Shown here piece after piece: positions 32,724-43,145 of a stretch of DNA of 64,000 nucleotides. The translations under genes were made by a program, and so were the position numbers. The stretch is from Rutpela maculata (lineage: Eukaryota; Arthropoda; Insecta; Coleoptera; Cerambycidae): NCBI GenBank assembly GCA_936432065.2, contig OW386285.2, positions 368,963,249-369,027,248 on the forward strand, in the 5' to 3' direction. The stretch's first letter is position 1, and each line of letters begins with the position of its first letter. The notes beneath the pieces were generated by a model. It saw only the letters and a list, made by a program, of their open reading frames with translations, was not told the DNA's origin and did no database searches.

Positions 32724-33458
32724 TTGCCTGGCAATGACGACCGCGAGCTACATGGACGCTTCGAGTGGACTGATGAGCTGAGGAATAATCTTCTGCTATG
32801 CTACGAAAGCAGTGAGCCCGCACGAAGGGGGTACATGGCGCGAATGCACGCTCTGTGGTGTGCAAGACACCCAGAGCACAGCGCCTTCACGCCGCAAAAT
32901 CTGCGTGACTATGTATCCCACCTTCGCAGCAGGGGCTACGTGAGAGCTGTTCCTCAGCCGGTAAATGAGGCGGTCGAAGAGCCGCTGAATGAACCGGTTA
33001 TGGAGGCAGTTCTAGACGTTCCACCAAGACCAGAGGGCCTCAACACCAGAAGGGGGTTGCACTACATCAAACCCCCCAGATCAGAAGACCTAGCCAGAGT
33101 GGATGCTGAACTTCGTGAAGCGATACCAGAAGGGGCTGACATCTGGCACATAAATTGTGCCGTATACGCTGCTGCCCAGCGCTTAACTTCGGGTGAGAGG
33201 CGGAACACTGCCTCCCCACAGGAGAGAGCGGAGCGGCGTATACAAAAGATGGAAGCCAAGATGCGGTCGGCGAGGCAACACGCATCCCGTATCCAATGTG
33301 TGATGGACTATATGGCGGCCAATAGGACTTTCACGCCTAAAGTTAGGCGCATAGCCGCCAATTTAAGACGCGTCCATCACACACTGAATGGGGCAGTGCT
33401 GCGAACCACCAAACAGCACTGCCTTGATCGGATACGGATGCTAGTGACTTGTAAGTAA
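32724..33458 (+). CDS. R4-type LINE N-terminal region (244 codons)
   Basis: Starts MPGNDDRELHGRFEWTDEL. The segment GRFEWTDELRNNLLLCY, then GYMARMHALWCARHP and FTPQNLRDYVSHLRSRG is the conserved N-terminal block of R4/Dong LINE proteins, with W, CY, GYM.RM..LW and QNL.. positions, likely nucleic-acid binding. A second conserved block RIQKMEAKMRSARQHASRIQ is basic and helical. The frame ends with a TAA placed in the loop of a hairpin, and the next frame (+1 relative) goes straight on into RT. In related elements these are one protein, so either this copy has a frameshift or it uses frameshifting or reinitiation. No second Met precedes the RT block closely. Confidence 0.7.
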   Translation: MPGNDDRELHGRFEWTDELRNNLLLCYESSEPARRGYMARMHALWCARHPEHSAFTPQNLRDYVSHLRSRGYVRAVPQPVNEAVEEPLNEPVMEAVLDVPPRPEGLNTRRGLHYIKPPRSEDLARVDAELREAIPEGADIWHINCAVYAAAQRLTSGERRNTASPQERAERRIQKMEAKMRSARQHASRIQCVMDYMAANRTFTPKVRRIAANLRRVHHTLNGAVLRTTKQHCLDRIRMLVTCK

Positions 33459-33469
33459 AAAGTCACTAG
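33441..33469 (+). other. Perfect 10-bp hairpin at the LINE frame junction
   Basis: CTAGTGACTT (33441-33450) and AAGTCACTAG (33460-33469) pair perfectly across a 9-base loop that contains the stop codon of the first frame (33456-33458). The in-frame stop of the second frame (TGA, 33445-33447) is inside the 5' stem. It may be a scar of a small inverted duplication that caused the frameshift, or a regulatory structure. Confidence 0.6.
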
Positions 33470-36054
33470 TGAGGCGGGCGAGGGGGCTGGCGGAAAACAA
33501 TCTCTTCCGCAAAAAGCCCTCGCGCCTTTTCGAACCGCCTCAGCGTGTTGTAGAGAATCCGCCGACTGTAGATCACGTGGAAAACTTCTGGAAAACGCTT
33601 TACGGACAGAAGCTCCCACTCAACAGAGACACTCCAGCCCTGGCACACTTTGAAGCCTTTTGCCAAAGGTTTCAACAACCAAACGAGGTGTGCCAACCGA
33701 TAACCCCAGAAGAGGTTCGAAGAGCTCTTGAGGGCTCTAAGAACTTTGCTGCTCCAGGTCCCGATGGGATAAATAACTTTTGGTGGAAAAAGTTTTCCAG
33801 TACCCACCACCATTTGGCCAGAATTTTTAATTCATGGCTAAATGGGGAGCAGCAAATTCCTTCTTGGGTTGTCGAGGGGCGGACAGTGCTGATCCCGAAG
33901 AACGGAGATTTGTCTAACCCAAAAAATTACCGGCCGATAACTTGCTTAAACGCATGCTACAAGTTGTTTACACGCATCTTGTACATGCGGGTGCTCCAAG
34001 CAGTTGAACGGGTTTACGAACGGGTATATGAGCAACGAGGGTCAAAGAGAGGTGTCGCTGGCTGCAAGGAGAACCTGCTGATCGACAGATGTATCACGCA
34101 GCACTCCGTGCAGTATAAGCGTAACCTCTCTATGGCCTGGATCGACTACCGCAAGGCATTTGATATGACATCCCATGAGCTTATTGTCCACTTGCTCAGA
34201 TGTCTTGCGGTGCCCGGTCCCGTAGTGAGATGTATCGAAGAACTCATGCCGCTCTGGAGGACTCGCTTTACCATAACATCGGGTAATAGCAGAGTCCAGA
34301 CAGAGCCGGTATTGTTCAGAAGGGGAGTATTTCAGGGAGATTCCCTAAGCCCCCTTCTGTTTTGCATCTCACTACTACCATTATCCGTTTCGCTTCGAAA
34401 TACCCGTGGATACAACTGCGGTACCCCCGGCGACAGGAGGCATAAGGTCACCCATCTGTTTTACATGGATGACCTTAAACTTTATGCCTCCGGAGAGAGG
34501 GATTTACGCCAGTCCCTCAGGGTGGTACAGGAGTACACGCAGGCTGTCGGCATGGAATTTGGGTTGGACAAGTGTGCACTAGTCCACTTCAAGAGAGGAC
34601 GATGCGGTGACTACGGAGAGGATGCGCAGCTTGTGGACGGAAGCATCTTACATCATCTAGATGCCGGAGAGTCGTACACTTACTTGGGTGTCGAGCAACG
34701 CTCCACCCAAGAAGTGAGTGTAGTAAAAAACGCTCTCCGCGGCAAGTATCAGCACCGACTCCGACAGATCTGGTCTTCAGAACTGTCGGGGAAGAACAAG
34801 GTGTCTGCTACCAATATGCTTGCCGTTCCGATCCTCCTCTACTCCTTTGGAGTAATTAAATGGAATCAAGAGGAGCTGCGACAACTCGATGTAGGAACCC
34901 GAAAAAAGATGCATCTCTATAGGAGTTTGCACCCTAAATCGTCCGTTCCACGGTTATATCTCCCACGACATCGGGGAGGCCGTGGACTCTTGAGTTTGGA
35001 GAGTCTCCATAACAGGATGGTTCTGGATGGAGCCTGTAAGGCCATAAGGAGTTCGGATCCCCTCCTCTGCATGGTCCGAGACCATGAAAGTGCAGGAGTT
35101 GGAGCCTTTTTGTTTAATGCAGCACGCAGAGCCGCCGATGAACTCGGTCTGGTCTTCGACGCTGAGCGGGTTAATCACGACTCTGTCACCGAGTTGGAAC
35201 CTGCTCGGCAAAAAGCCCAAGTCAAAGCTGCTGAAATTGATTTATTTCTGCAGCTACACTCGGATAAGCCATTGCACGGAGTCTTCTATAAAAATATAGA
35301 AGACCGCGGCTTATCCGAAAGGCTGACCTTCGCTTTCTTGAGGTCAGCCGGGCTGAAGTCTGAGACCGAGGGATTCATAATGGCGTGCCAGGATGGTGTA
35401 TTCAACACACTCGTCTATCGAAGTCGTGTCATGGGTATAGAGGTCCCTGATGTCAGCTGCAGAACCTGCCACAGGGCGCCGGAGACATTAATGCATTTGC
35501 TGTCGGCTTGTCCAGTATATGCAGTCTCGGCCTATATCCAGAGGCACGATGCAGCATTACGAGTGCTTTATTATCACTTAAGGCACTCGTATGGGATAGA
35601 CGAGACACCAGTGCTGCCTTACGCTCCGGGGGATATTGAGTCCGTTGTGGGAAATGAGAAGTGTCTAATTTATTGGAACTATTCGTTTCCCACCGTCAGG
35701 CAAATACATGCTAATAAGCCTGACATGGTCCTCCTCGACCACCAACTCAAGACAATGTTTGTCGTGGAGTTCTCGGCTCCCGCGGAGAATAACATTGCCT
35801 TGAAGGAGGAGGAAAAACGGACGAAATATCGAGATTTGCTCTTCGAGCTCCGCAGGCTTTACCCTGGCCATACTGTTAAGCTAGTGGTCCTGATCATAGG
35901 AGCCCTCGGTGGAACGAGACACACACTGCTTTCAGAACTAAAGATCATACCGGCATGCCGAAATTCGGCAGAGATCTTAGCCGGCAGGATGCAGAAGGCC
36001 ATTATCCTCGGCTCATTACGTCTACTCAGGGCACACGATTCTCGGACCCAGTAG
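33448..36054 (+). CDS. R4-type LINE reverse transcriptase and REL endonuclease
   Basis: An unbroken frame of about 868 codons. RT blocks in order: AAPGPDGINNFWWK (~100 residues in), PKNYRPITCLNACYK, AWIDYRKAFDM, the block RRGVFQGDSLSPLLFCISLL, and catalytic FYMDDLKLYASGE (YMDD near 34462). YMDDLKLY is the form typical of R4/Dong-type elements. After a thumb region comes CRTCHRAPETLMHLLSACP (a CCHC knuckle, ~residue 664), then the restriction-enzyme-like endonuclease motif KPDMVLLD...MFVVEFSAP (PD..D/E, ~750-770). The protein nicks target DNA and reverse transcribes its own RNA there. There is no ATG at the start; first usable codons follow a TGA at 33445. Length and motifs look intact, so this copy is young. 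Confidence 0.88.
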   Translation, partial: LVSKKSLVRRARGLAENNLFRKKPSRLFEPPQRVVENPPTVDHVENFWKTLYGQKLPLNRDTPALAHFEAFCQRFQQPNEVCQPITPEEVRRALEGSKNFAAPGPDGINNFWWKKFSSTHHHLARIFNSWLNGEQQIPSWVVEGRTVLIPKNGDLSNPKNYRPITCLNACYKLFTRILYMRVLQAVERVYERVYEQRGSKRGVAGCKENLLIDRCITQHSVQYKRNLSMAWIDYRKAFDMTSHELIVHLLRCLAVPGPVVRCIEELMPLWRTRFTITSGNSRVQTEPVLFRRGVFQGDSLSPLLFCISLLPLSVSLRNTRGYNCGTPGDRRHKVTHLFYMDDLKLYASGERDLRQSLRVVQEYTQAVGMEFGLDKCALVHFKRGRCGDYGEDAQLVDGSILHHLDAGESYTYLGVEQRSTQEVSVVKNALRGKYQHRLRQIWSSELSGKNKVSATNMLAVPILLYSFGVIKWNQEELRQLDVGTRKKMHLYRSLHPKSSVPRLYLPRHRGGRGLLSLESLHNRMVLDGACKAIRSSDPLLCMVRDHESAGVGAFLFNAARRAADELGLVFDAERVNHDSVTELEPARQKAQVKAAEIDLFLQLHSDKPLHGVFYKNIEDRGLSERLTFAFLRSAGLKSETEGFIMACQDGVFNTLVYRSRVMGIEVPDVSCRTCHRAPETLMHLLSACPVYAVSAYIQRHDAALRVLYYHLRHSYGIDETPVLPYAPGDIESVVGNEKCLIYWNYSFPTVRQIHANKPDMVLLDHQLKTMFVVEFSAPAENNIALKEEEKRTKYRDLLFELRRLYPGHTVKLVVLIIGALGGTRHTLLSELKIIPACRNSAEILAGRMQKAIILGSLRLLRAHDSRTQ

Positions 36055-36190
36055 TCACTCACCCCACGGACGTGGGGAGTGGCTGCCGGTACTACCAGCT
36101 CCCCTCTGTGAGTGTCGGAGCCACAGAGTATAAAGGGTGACTGGCTTTTATATATATATATAAAAAAAAAAATAATGATAATGATAATAA

Positions 36191-36770
36191 CACAGCCCCA
36201 CAAAAAAAAAGTGATTTGCGCCGGGGTATTGTATTTTGAGCTGCTAAACACGAATCTGACCTTAGTTTTTCCTCAGCACGTCAGTTTTTTTTAACAGCAA
36301 ATAAATATGTAAATATTATGATTCAACAGACTTTTTTGTTTAAAAAAAAAAACGGACGTGTTAGGGAAAAACTAAGGTCAGATTCCTATTCAGCGGCTCA
36401 AAATACAAGGGATAGGTATGGCCAGTACCTCCGCGCAGACCACTTTTTTTTGGTGGCCATTGTGCCACACTCAGTGTGGCACAATCCAACAAAAAAAAAA
36501 GAGGTCTGCGCGGGGGTACTGACCACACATATTCCTTGTATTTTGAGCCGCTGAACACGAATCTCATCTTAGTTTTTCCCCAGAACGTCAGGTTTTTCTT
36601 TTAACGCAAATAAATATATAAGTATTACGGTCCAACAGACTTTTTTGCTTTAAAAAAAACCTGACGTGCTGGGGAAAAACTAAGGTCAGATTCGTGTTCA
36701 GCGGGTCAAAATACAAGGGATAGGTATGGTTAGTATCCGGGCGCAGACCACTTTTTTTTGTGGGCCTGTG
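36191..36770. mobile_element. Tandem dimer of a foldback MITE
   Basis: Two palindromic units lie head to tail. Outer tips are CACAGCCCCACAAAA and its partner TTTTGTGGGCCTGTG, flanked by TAA (36188-36190 and 36771-36773). At the centre (about 36465-36490) a perfect ATTGTGCCACACT / AGTGTGGCACAAT junction is formed where the right tip of one unit meets the left tip of the next. Both units share CCTTGTATTTTGAGC, CGAATCTGACCTTAG, TTTTTCCCCAGCACGTCAG. No coding sequence. It starts directly after the 3' tail of the LINE. Confidence 0.72.
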
Positions 36771-36773
36771 TAA

Positions 36774-36894
36774 TATTTATATATCATCAATAAAAAACAA
36801 AATAGGGCAGTACATAAAGTAGTAATTACAGATAGAAAAAATAATATCAAAAGTCTTGTACAAAATTGATTAAAATTAGGAATTGCAAATTATG

Positions 36895-36928
<34 letters not shown>

Positions 36929-37480
36929 TACATATTGTAAACTTCGTAAATAAACAGGGTAGAAACAACCCACAAAAAAAAATCTTGAGGTGGGTTACTT
37001 AACCTAACTTATAAATTTACAAAATTTGCCAATAATATAATAAAGTACATATAAAATGCATTACTGATATTTAATGGTGGTTTGATACTAGGTGACGAAT
37101 TTTAGGTGAGTTGACATATATTAAGTAAAGCCAAGTCATTTAGTATTTAAATACAGACGTCGTAAACATGTTTCTTTCAAATATGGGAGTATAATTTTTT
37201 TCAGAACAGTGAATTGAAGTAGTTTATTTTTTTAAATTATAAATAATTTTCATGTCAGTTAATTTGTGCGTAAAGTTCTAGTTTTTTGTAAGAACCTTTG
37301 ATAATAGATTTAAACATAGAAGCGGAATTTAATTTATTTAAATTATTCAAATTAGTATAATTTTTTTCAGAACAGTAAATTAAAGCAGTTGATTTTTTTT
37401 TATTTATTTATTTATTAATTGTATATTTTTCTAGAACTAATTAAAAACATTATAAAAACTACGAACTCACTAGGCAAGCG
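36774..37480. other. AT-rich spacer with (AAT)n microsatellite
   Basis: About ten AAT units at 36897-36926. The rest is AT-rich, with TAATTTTTTTCAGAACAGT occurring twice (37190, 37355) about 165 bases apart, each followed by AATTRAAGYAGTTTATTTTTTT-like sequence, suggesting an old tandem duplication. Confidence 0.45.
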
Positions 37481-39345
37481 CACTTTTGATAATTTTGATT
37501 GTTAATACGGGAAAAAGCTAAACGAACAAACCCGTTCGAACTAATGACGTTCGAACTATGACCGCCATCGAGGAAGATAGGGTGATTAAAAGGGTATGGT
37601 TTTAAAAAGTTTTAATTTACTAGATATCGGCCTAATACTCCAGTCGGTAAAGTAAAAAATACACCAGAAGCTGGCAGAAAATGTTATCTGAGATTTTCCT
37701 TCAGTAACTGTTAGTGGAGGGATTATACATCATAGAACCACAAAAACCCATTCTGGGAGGGGCCGCAACCTCCTCAAAAAAGCCACGATGAAAAAAAGCC
37801 TTATTTTACTGATAACTCGTTCACCGTTGAACATATAAAAAAATTGCTCACCATAAAAAAGAAATCTTGACTAATTTCCTAAAAAAAGTGCTATTGTAAT
37901 TTTGTTGTATATGCCATGGTTTTCGAGAAAATCGGTACTGAAAAAAATTCCAAGATTTGTATTTTTAATGCGCGCGAATTTTCGTTCATTTGAAATTTAT
38001 TGTGCGCGGCCTATAGAAAAAATTGAATTGCTCGAAAACCATACAAGCTAGGAAGAAAAATCAAAATGGGTTTTAAAGGAGATATAGAATACTCTCTTGT
38101 GTTGCCATTTTTGATGGCAATTGATATTTATTAGTATATAAAAATAACAATATAATATAGTTATCTCTTAATTTTTTGCGTCTCACTATTCACAGGCCCA
38201 TAAAAAATAACTGACTTTAATATAAGTTATAAATGCATTATCTTCTAGTTCACGGTAGTACTTCAATGCAGAAAAAGTTAGAAATAAAATATTCACATTA
38301 CAAATTTACATGTTGAAGTTAGCCAAATTGTTGTCAATTTTTGATTTTGATTTTGTCAATATAACCATGTTCATATAGTTAATCCAAAGTTTGGCCGTTT
38401 TTCCTCTCTTTTCAATTTCCTCCATTTTATTGAATAATTTTTTGAGCTAAATTTTCAAGTTGTTTGGGTCTTTTTTTTATTTTTAGAAAGCAATAAAAAA
38501 TTGGCCAAAATTTGGCTAACTTCAACATACTGGTAAATTTGTAAATGTGAATATTTTTATTCCCAACTTTTTCTGCATTGAAGTACTACCTTGAACTAAA
38601 AGATAATGCATTTATAACTTATATTAAAGTCAGTTATTTTTTATGGGCCTGTGAATAGTTAGAGGCGCAAAAAATTAAGAGATAACTATATTATATTGTT
38701 ATTTTTATATACTATTAAATATCAATAGCCATCAAAAATGGCAACACGAGAGAGTATTTTATATCCCCTTTAAAACCCATTTTGATTTTTATTCCTAGCT
38801 TGTATGGTTTTCGAACAATTCAATTTTTTCTATAGGCCGCGCGCAAAGAAATTCAAATAAACGAAAATTCGCGCGCATTAAAAATACGAATTTTAGAATT
38901 TTTTTCAATATCGTCGTTCTCGAAAACCATGGCATATACAACAAAATTACAATAGGACTTTTTTTTAGGAGATTAGTCAAGCTTTCTTTTTTATGATGAG
39001 CAATTTTTTTATATCTTCAACGGTTAACGGGTTATATAACCTCTCCACTAACAGTTACTGGAGGAAAATCTCAGACATTTTTTCTGATGGAAATTTTTAT
39101 AATTATTGGACTATAGAGGGATTTGGAAAACACAAAAGAGGAGAAAAAGAAAAAAAAAGGATAAAATAACAAAATTGTACAAACATTAAAAAAGGGGGGA
39201 AATAGAGGGATTGAAAGACGGACATTATGAAAGTTGTTCAGAATTCTTTTACTAACACAATGATATGAAAATGTTTTGTCTGCGAGCGATATTTACTGTT
39301 TTAGAAATGTGCCGATCAAATGCAATATACAGTTTTCGTATTTGC
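37480..39345 (+). repeat. TACTCTTCGC-family repeat, copy 2, interrupted
   Basis: Flanks of the foldback at 37638-39111 (AAACCCGTTCGA, GGTGATTAAAAGGGT, ATATCGGCCTA before; TAGAGGGATTTGG, ACAAAATTGTACAAACAT, GTTGTTCAGAATTCTTTTAC after) match one continuous stretch in the copy at 63290-63960. The end TTTTCGTATTTGCGAAGAATATAA lies near 39345-39365. Confidence 0.65.
37638..39111. mobile_element. 1.47-kb foldback element in a TA site
   Basis: Arms of about 700 bases pair throughout: GAGATTTTCCTTCAGTAAC, ACTGTTAGTGGAG, TTGTTGTATATGCCATGG, GCGCGCGAATTTTCGTTC-type blocks, TTATAACTTATATTAAAGTC and ATTCACATTTACAAATTTAC. The loop lies near 38390-38420. The empty site is visible in the other repeat copy at 63420-63435 (CGGCCTAGAGGG), placing the insertion at TA. 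Confidence 0.8.
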
Positions 39346-39365
39346 GAAGAATATAACAATACGAG

Positions 39366-40061
39366 GGGTATGGACTCTTACAGTACTTCGAGATTCTAAT
39401 GAAACTTAATAAAAGTAATTTTCGCAGTATCCTCAGTGAGGGTTGAAAAGCAACAAATAAAAAATACAATAGAACGGAATGAGTCTCTACTCACACCAAA
39501 TCACTGAATATTATAGTCGACCTGAGTGTCGTCTGGAGATAATTAAAACTAATCTAAATCTGATAAAATATCTATAGGTTTATACCAAACTAATATCATG
39601 GTTTGTCGACTTGTGACATAATACATAATATTATTGTAATTATTTTTTATCTCAGAGTCAGACACACATGTCAGACACTTAACGTGCCAAAGAAAACTTA
39701 AAATGTCTTAACTATCCATTTAACTGTAATAAACAATAATAATTATGAGGTTTTACAACTGTAAAATTCGTAGTTTATATTCATTTTATTGCTTAATTTT
39801 GTATAACCACATTACACACAGGAAACTAAGTTCTGAAGTAAATAAGAAATAGCATCCTTATGCAATATTATTACTCTATTTTTTTATATTCATAATTTTG
39901 TTTTATCATTTCAGCTACCAATTCCTTAAACATGCACAGATAAAAATAATTTCTTGAATCAAGAATCCATTGTTTCAACGAATATGCAAATAAATAAATT
40001 ATTCATACAAAACAGATACTTTTGTCACAAGATAAATTATTTTTGAAACAAACGTATTTGT
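39366..40061. other. Intergenic, nothing recognised
   Basis: AT-rich, with no frame, inverted repeat or RNA gene identified between the repeat and the LTR retrotransposon. Confidence 0.35.
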
Positions 40062-40519
40062 TGTCACGTGTTTCCACCCTTAGGAAACTACCCCTTGCAA
40101 ATTCCGTGGGTTCCAAAAATTATAACAAGAGATTGTTCACTAACACACTTTATTAAATATTTACTGGATACTTCACAATACTATTATTAATTTAAATACA
40201 CTTTACTGACTAAAAATCACAATGTTTATCACTTTGTTTATCTTTGAAATCTTAACCTCACTTTCTATACTTTCTGAACTACTGAACTACTCGCTGAGAA
40301 TGCGGTCTGTCTTTTATACCTAAAAATGACAGATCTCTATTTTTCTGTGATGACGCCACCATTCTCTAGATAATTCCAGATGTCACCAGAACTAACTTCT
40401 GGTAGGTTTCTCGAGTAGGTGCAAATACACTACATTCAGACATTCGATCTGTTGAAGTCTGTGCCTACTTTTTAGTAACCAACATAACCTTAAATTTTAA
40501 GGGGTTGCAACGTATTACA
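40062..40519 (-). repeat. 3' LTR of the gypsy element
   Basis: Ends TG...CA. Contains GAGAATGCGGTCTGTCTTTTATACC, read on the minus strand as a TATA-type GGTATAAAAG, the likely promoter in each LTR. It is preceded on the element strand by the polypurine tract. Confidence 0.9.
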
Positions 40520-40530
40520 CTGCCCCCTCC

Positions 40531-42600
40531 TTAAGCCTGAACGTCCCGGTCAGGCAATTCAGCCTCTTTCACATATTTCGCCAGTCTATCCAAGTGTACG
40601 ATCTTCATCTTGGACTTTTTGTTTCGTTGAATACGATAGACGACATCATTAATTCCAAATTTCCTGCATTGAACCCTTCTGAACTACCCTTACGGTCGTA
40701 TCGAGCCTTCATTCGGTCACTGGCTATGGTGATTTGGTCTCTAACCAGCTCATGAACATTTCTTAGCCGTTCACTCATTTCATCCACATAGCTGTTCACA
40801 GGAAGCTGTTCTCCGCCTGGTGTTCCGAAAATCAAATCACACGGCAGTCTGATCTCATGTCCAAATACTACACGGGCTGGTGTTTGTTTCGTAGGCTCGT
40901 GGATAGCAGCTCTGTATGCCATGAGGAAGAACGGTATGTGGAGATCCCAATCGCGTTGATTCTTATGAACCACTTTAGAGAGATGTTCTTTCGTGGTCTT
41001 GTTATGTCGTTCCACCATTCCATCTGATTGCGGGTGAAGGGCTGTTGTCCGTGTTTTGTGTATCCTCAATAACTTGCAGATTTGCTGAAACACCCCTGAC
41101 TCAAAGTTCCTCCCTTGATCTGAGTGCAGCTCCAGGGGTACACCAAACCGACATATCAAATTATCTACCAAGACTTTGGCGACAGTGACTGCTTCTTGGT
41201 TTGGAATTGCATAGGCCTCTGGCCACTTACTAAAATAGTCCATGGCAACCAGTATGTACTTGTTCCCATCCTTGGTTAATGGGAATGGGCCGGCTATATC
41301 GATCGCGATCCTCTCGAAAGGAGCTCCGACGTTATATTGCTTCATTGCACCCCTACTTCTAGTCTGTGGTCCCTCACTGGCTGCACAAATTTTGCAATTG
41401 CGACACCAAGCTTCCACATCTTGACGACTATTTACCCAATAAAATCGTTCTCGTACTTTATTCAGGGTCTTATTAACGCCGAAGTGCCCACCGGATGCTC
41501 CATTATGCACTTCCTGAAGTACTTTCGGTACTCGACACCTGGAATCACTAGACGCATAACAACTTCCCTGCCATCCGGGCTTTCCCAAGCTCTCTTTAGC
41601 AGCCCGTTCATGACTTTAAGTGAATCCCATTGGGCCCACAAAGCCTTCAATCCAACTGCCTTATCCGAAACATCCTTCCACGCTGGTCGAATTCCTTTCT
41701 CCTTTGCTCTCAATATAGCCCCAATTTCTGTGTCATTCAGTTGTTCTTGTCTCAGGGCTTCGGTTGTCCAATCGTCCGGAACCTCTATTTTAATAGTGTT
41801 GACGGCCACCGTACCCTGCAATTTCTCAACGTGGCGGCAGTGCTTGCAATCTTCCTTGCATGGTCTTCTAGATAAAGCGTCTGCGTTCTTATGAGATCTT
41901 CCAGGTCGATGTTCTATTTTGAAATCATACTGTTGCAACCGTTCTATCCAGTTGACCTTCAGGGGTTTTCAATTGCAACAACCATTTTAATGCAGCATGG
42001 TCGGTCCGAATCTTGAAATGTCTTCCATAAAGATATTTATGAAAATGGTCCACTGTTTTTACGATGGCCAGTAACTCTTTCCGGGTTACACAATAATTTC
42101 TTTCTGGTTTGGACAGCACCTTGCTGAAGTACTCGATCACTCTTTCCTGCCCATTCTGGATTTGAGACAGCACAGATCCGACCGAAGAATTGCTGGCATC
42201 AGTGTCTAAAATAAAAAGTCCTTCCCGTTGTGGGTACGCTAGCACAGGACCAGTGCATAGAGCTGCCTTCAATTTTCTCCATGCCGTTTCACATTCCGGT
42301 GTCCATTGGTACTGCACTTTTTCTTCTGTCAGCCGGTGTAATGGCTTCGCAATTTCTGCAAACCCTTCCACAAAGCGCCGATAATAAGTGCAGAGGCGAA
42401 GGAAGCTCCGTACTTCATGAACGTTAGATGGTCTTGGCCAATCTCGTACAGCAGAAATTTTGTCGGGGTCTGTTTTTATTCCATCCGAAGACACCACGTG
42501 ACCAAGAAATTTGACTTCTTTCTGGAATAGCAGGCACTTCTTCGGGTTCAACTTCAGATGGGCATTCGCCCAAATACTTCTTGAAGATTTTTCAAATGTT
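40531..42600 (-). pseudogene. Gypsy pol remnant: RT end, RNase H, integrase
   Basis: Reading the minus strand: a short piece EHLKNLQEVF, then NPKKCLLFQKEVKFLGHVVS (RT thumb region), YYRRFVEGFAEIAKPLHRL, RNase H motifs LDTDASNSSVGSVLSQ, KELLAIVKTVDHFHKYLYG and RTDHAALKWLL, a protein bridge with PGRSHKNADALSRRP, then integrase with the zinc motif (HNGASGGHFG...CRNCKIC), and the DDE core: IDIAGPFPLT, FSKWPEAYAIP, LHSDQGRNFE and GMVERHNKT. The catalytic RT motifs (YVDD) are deleted. Frames change near 42590, 41930 and 41530, and a small deletion removes part of the integrase tail before VHLDRLAKYVKEAEL. The protein is non-functional. No envelope gene is present. Confidence 0.9.
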
Positions 42601-42670
42601 CTGTAAATTAGTCCTCCGTGCTAGCTCGAACACTCCAGCACAACTTCAGAGCTCCTCTTGTCATAAAATT

Positions 42671-42686
42671 CCGCTTTCTGACACCA
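42671..42686 (-). other. Primer-binding site (tRNA-Leu-like)
   Basis: TGGTGTCAGAAAGCGG three bases inside the 5' LTR. It matches the known tRNA-Leu-type site TGGTGTCAGAAGTGGG over the first 11 bases. Confidence 0.65.
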
Positions 42687-42689
42687 ATT

Positions 42690-43145
42690 TGTCACGTTTC
42701 CACCCTTAGGAAACTACCCCTTGTAAATTCCGTGGGTTCCAAAAATTATAACAAGAGATTGTTCACTAACACACTTTATTAAATATTTACTGGATACTTC
42801 ACAATACTATTATTAATTTAAATACACTTTACTGACTAAAAATCACAATGTTTATCACTTTGTTTATCTTTGAAGTCTTAACCTCACTTTCTATACTTTC
42901 TGAACTACTGAACTACTCGCTGAGAATGCGGTCGGTCTTTTATACCTAAAAATGACAGATCTCGATTTTTCTGTGATGACGCCACCATTCTCTAGATAAT
43001 TCCAGATGTCACCAGAACTAACTTCTGGTAGGTTTCTCGAGTAGGTGCAAATACACTACATTCAGACATTCGATCTGTTGAAGTCTGTGCCTACTTTTTA
43101 GTAACCAACATAACCTTAAATTTTAAAGGGTTGCAACATATTACA
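42690..43145 (-). repeat. 5' LTR of the gypsy element
   Basis: Almost identical to 40062-40519. The primer-binding site lies just inside, defining this as the 5' LTR for a minus-strand element. Confidence 0.9.

Larger units (their letters stand above)
32559..36183 (+). mobile_element. R4/Dong-type LINE, near full length
   Basis: A 3.6-kb element, GC-rich against its surroundings, starting GGGAGGGGAAAGAGAC and ending after a TATATATATA run, poly-A and ATAATGATAATGATAATAA. Coding order is N-terminal domain, RT, CCHC, restriction-like endonuclease, with no apurinic endonuclease domain: the plan of R2/R4-type LINEs. Dong elements favour TAA-rich targets and here the 3' tail is a TAATGA-type tract. 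A perfect 8-bp hairpin (GAGGGGAA/TTCCCCTC, 32561-32568 with 32575-32582) lies at the very 5' end. The only visible lesion is a frame change near 33450. Confidence 0.85.
40062..43145 (-). mobile_element. Ty3/gypsy LTR retrotransposon, internally deleted
   Basis: Two LTRs of 458 and 456 bases (40062-40519 and 42690-43145) start TGTCACGT and end ATTACA and differ at only about six substitutions plus a 2-base indel, so insertion was recent. On the minus strand the primer-binding site is TGGTGTCAGAAAGCGG (42671-42686), close to the 3' end of tRNA-Leu, and the polypurine tract AAGGAGGGGGCAGTG abuts the 3' LTR (40520-40534). The interior is only 2.17 kb: gag, protease and most of RT are gone. TGT occurs on both outer sides, but a clean 4-5-bp duplication is not seen. 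Confidence 0.9.

Noticed and set aside
40605..43145. Possibility of an endogenous retrovirus with envelope
   Set aside because: The interior has only a partial pol; no envelope-like frame follows integrase before the polypurine tract.
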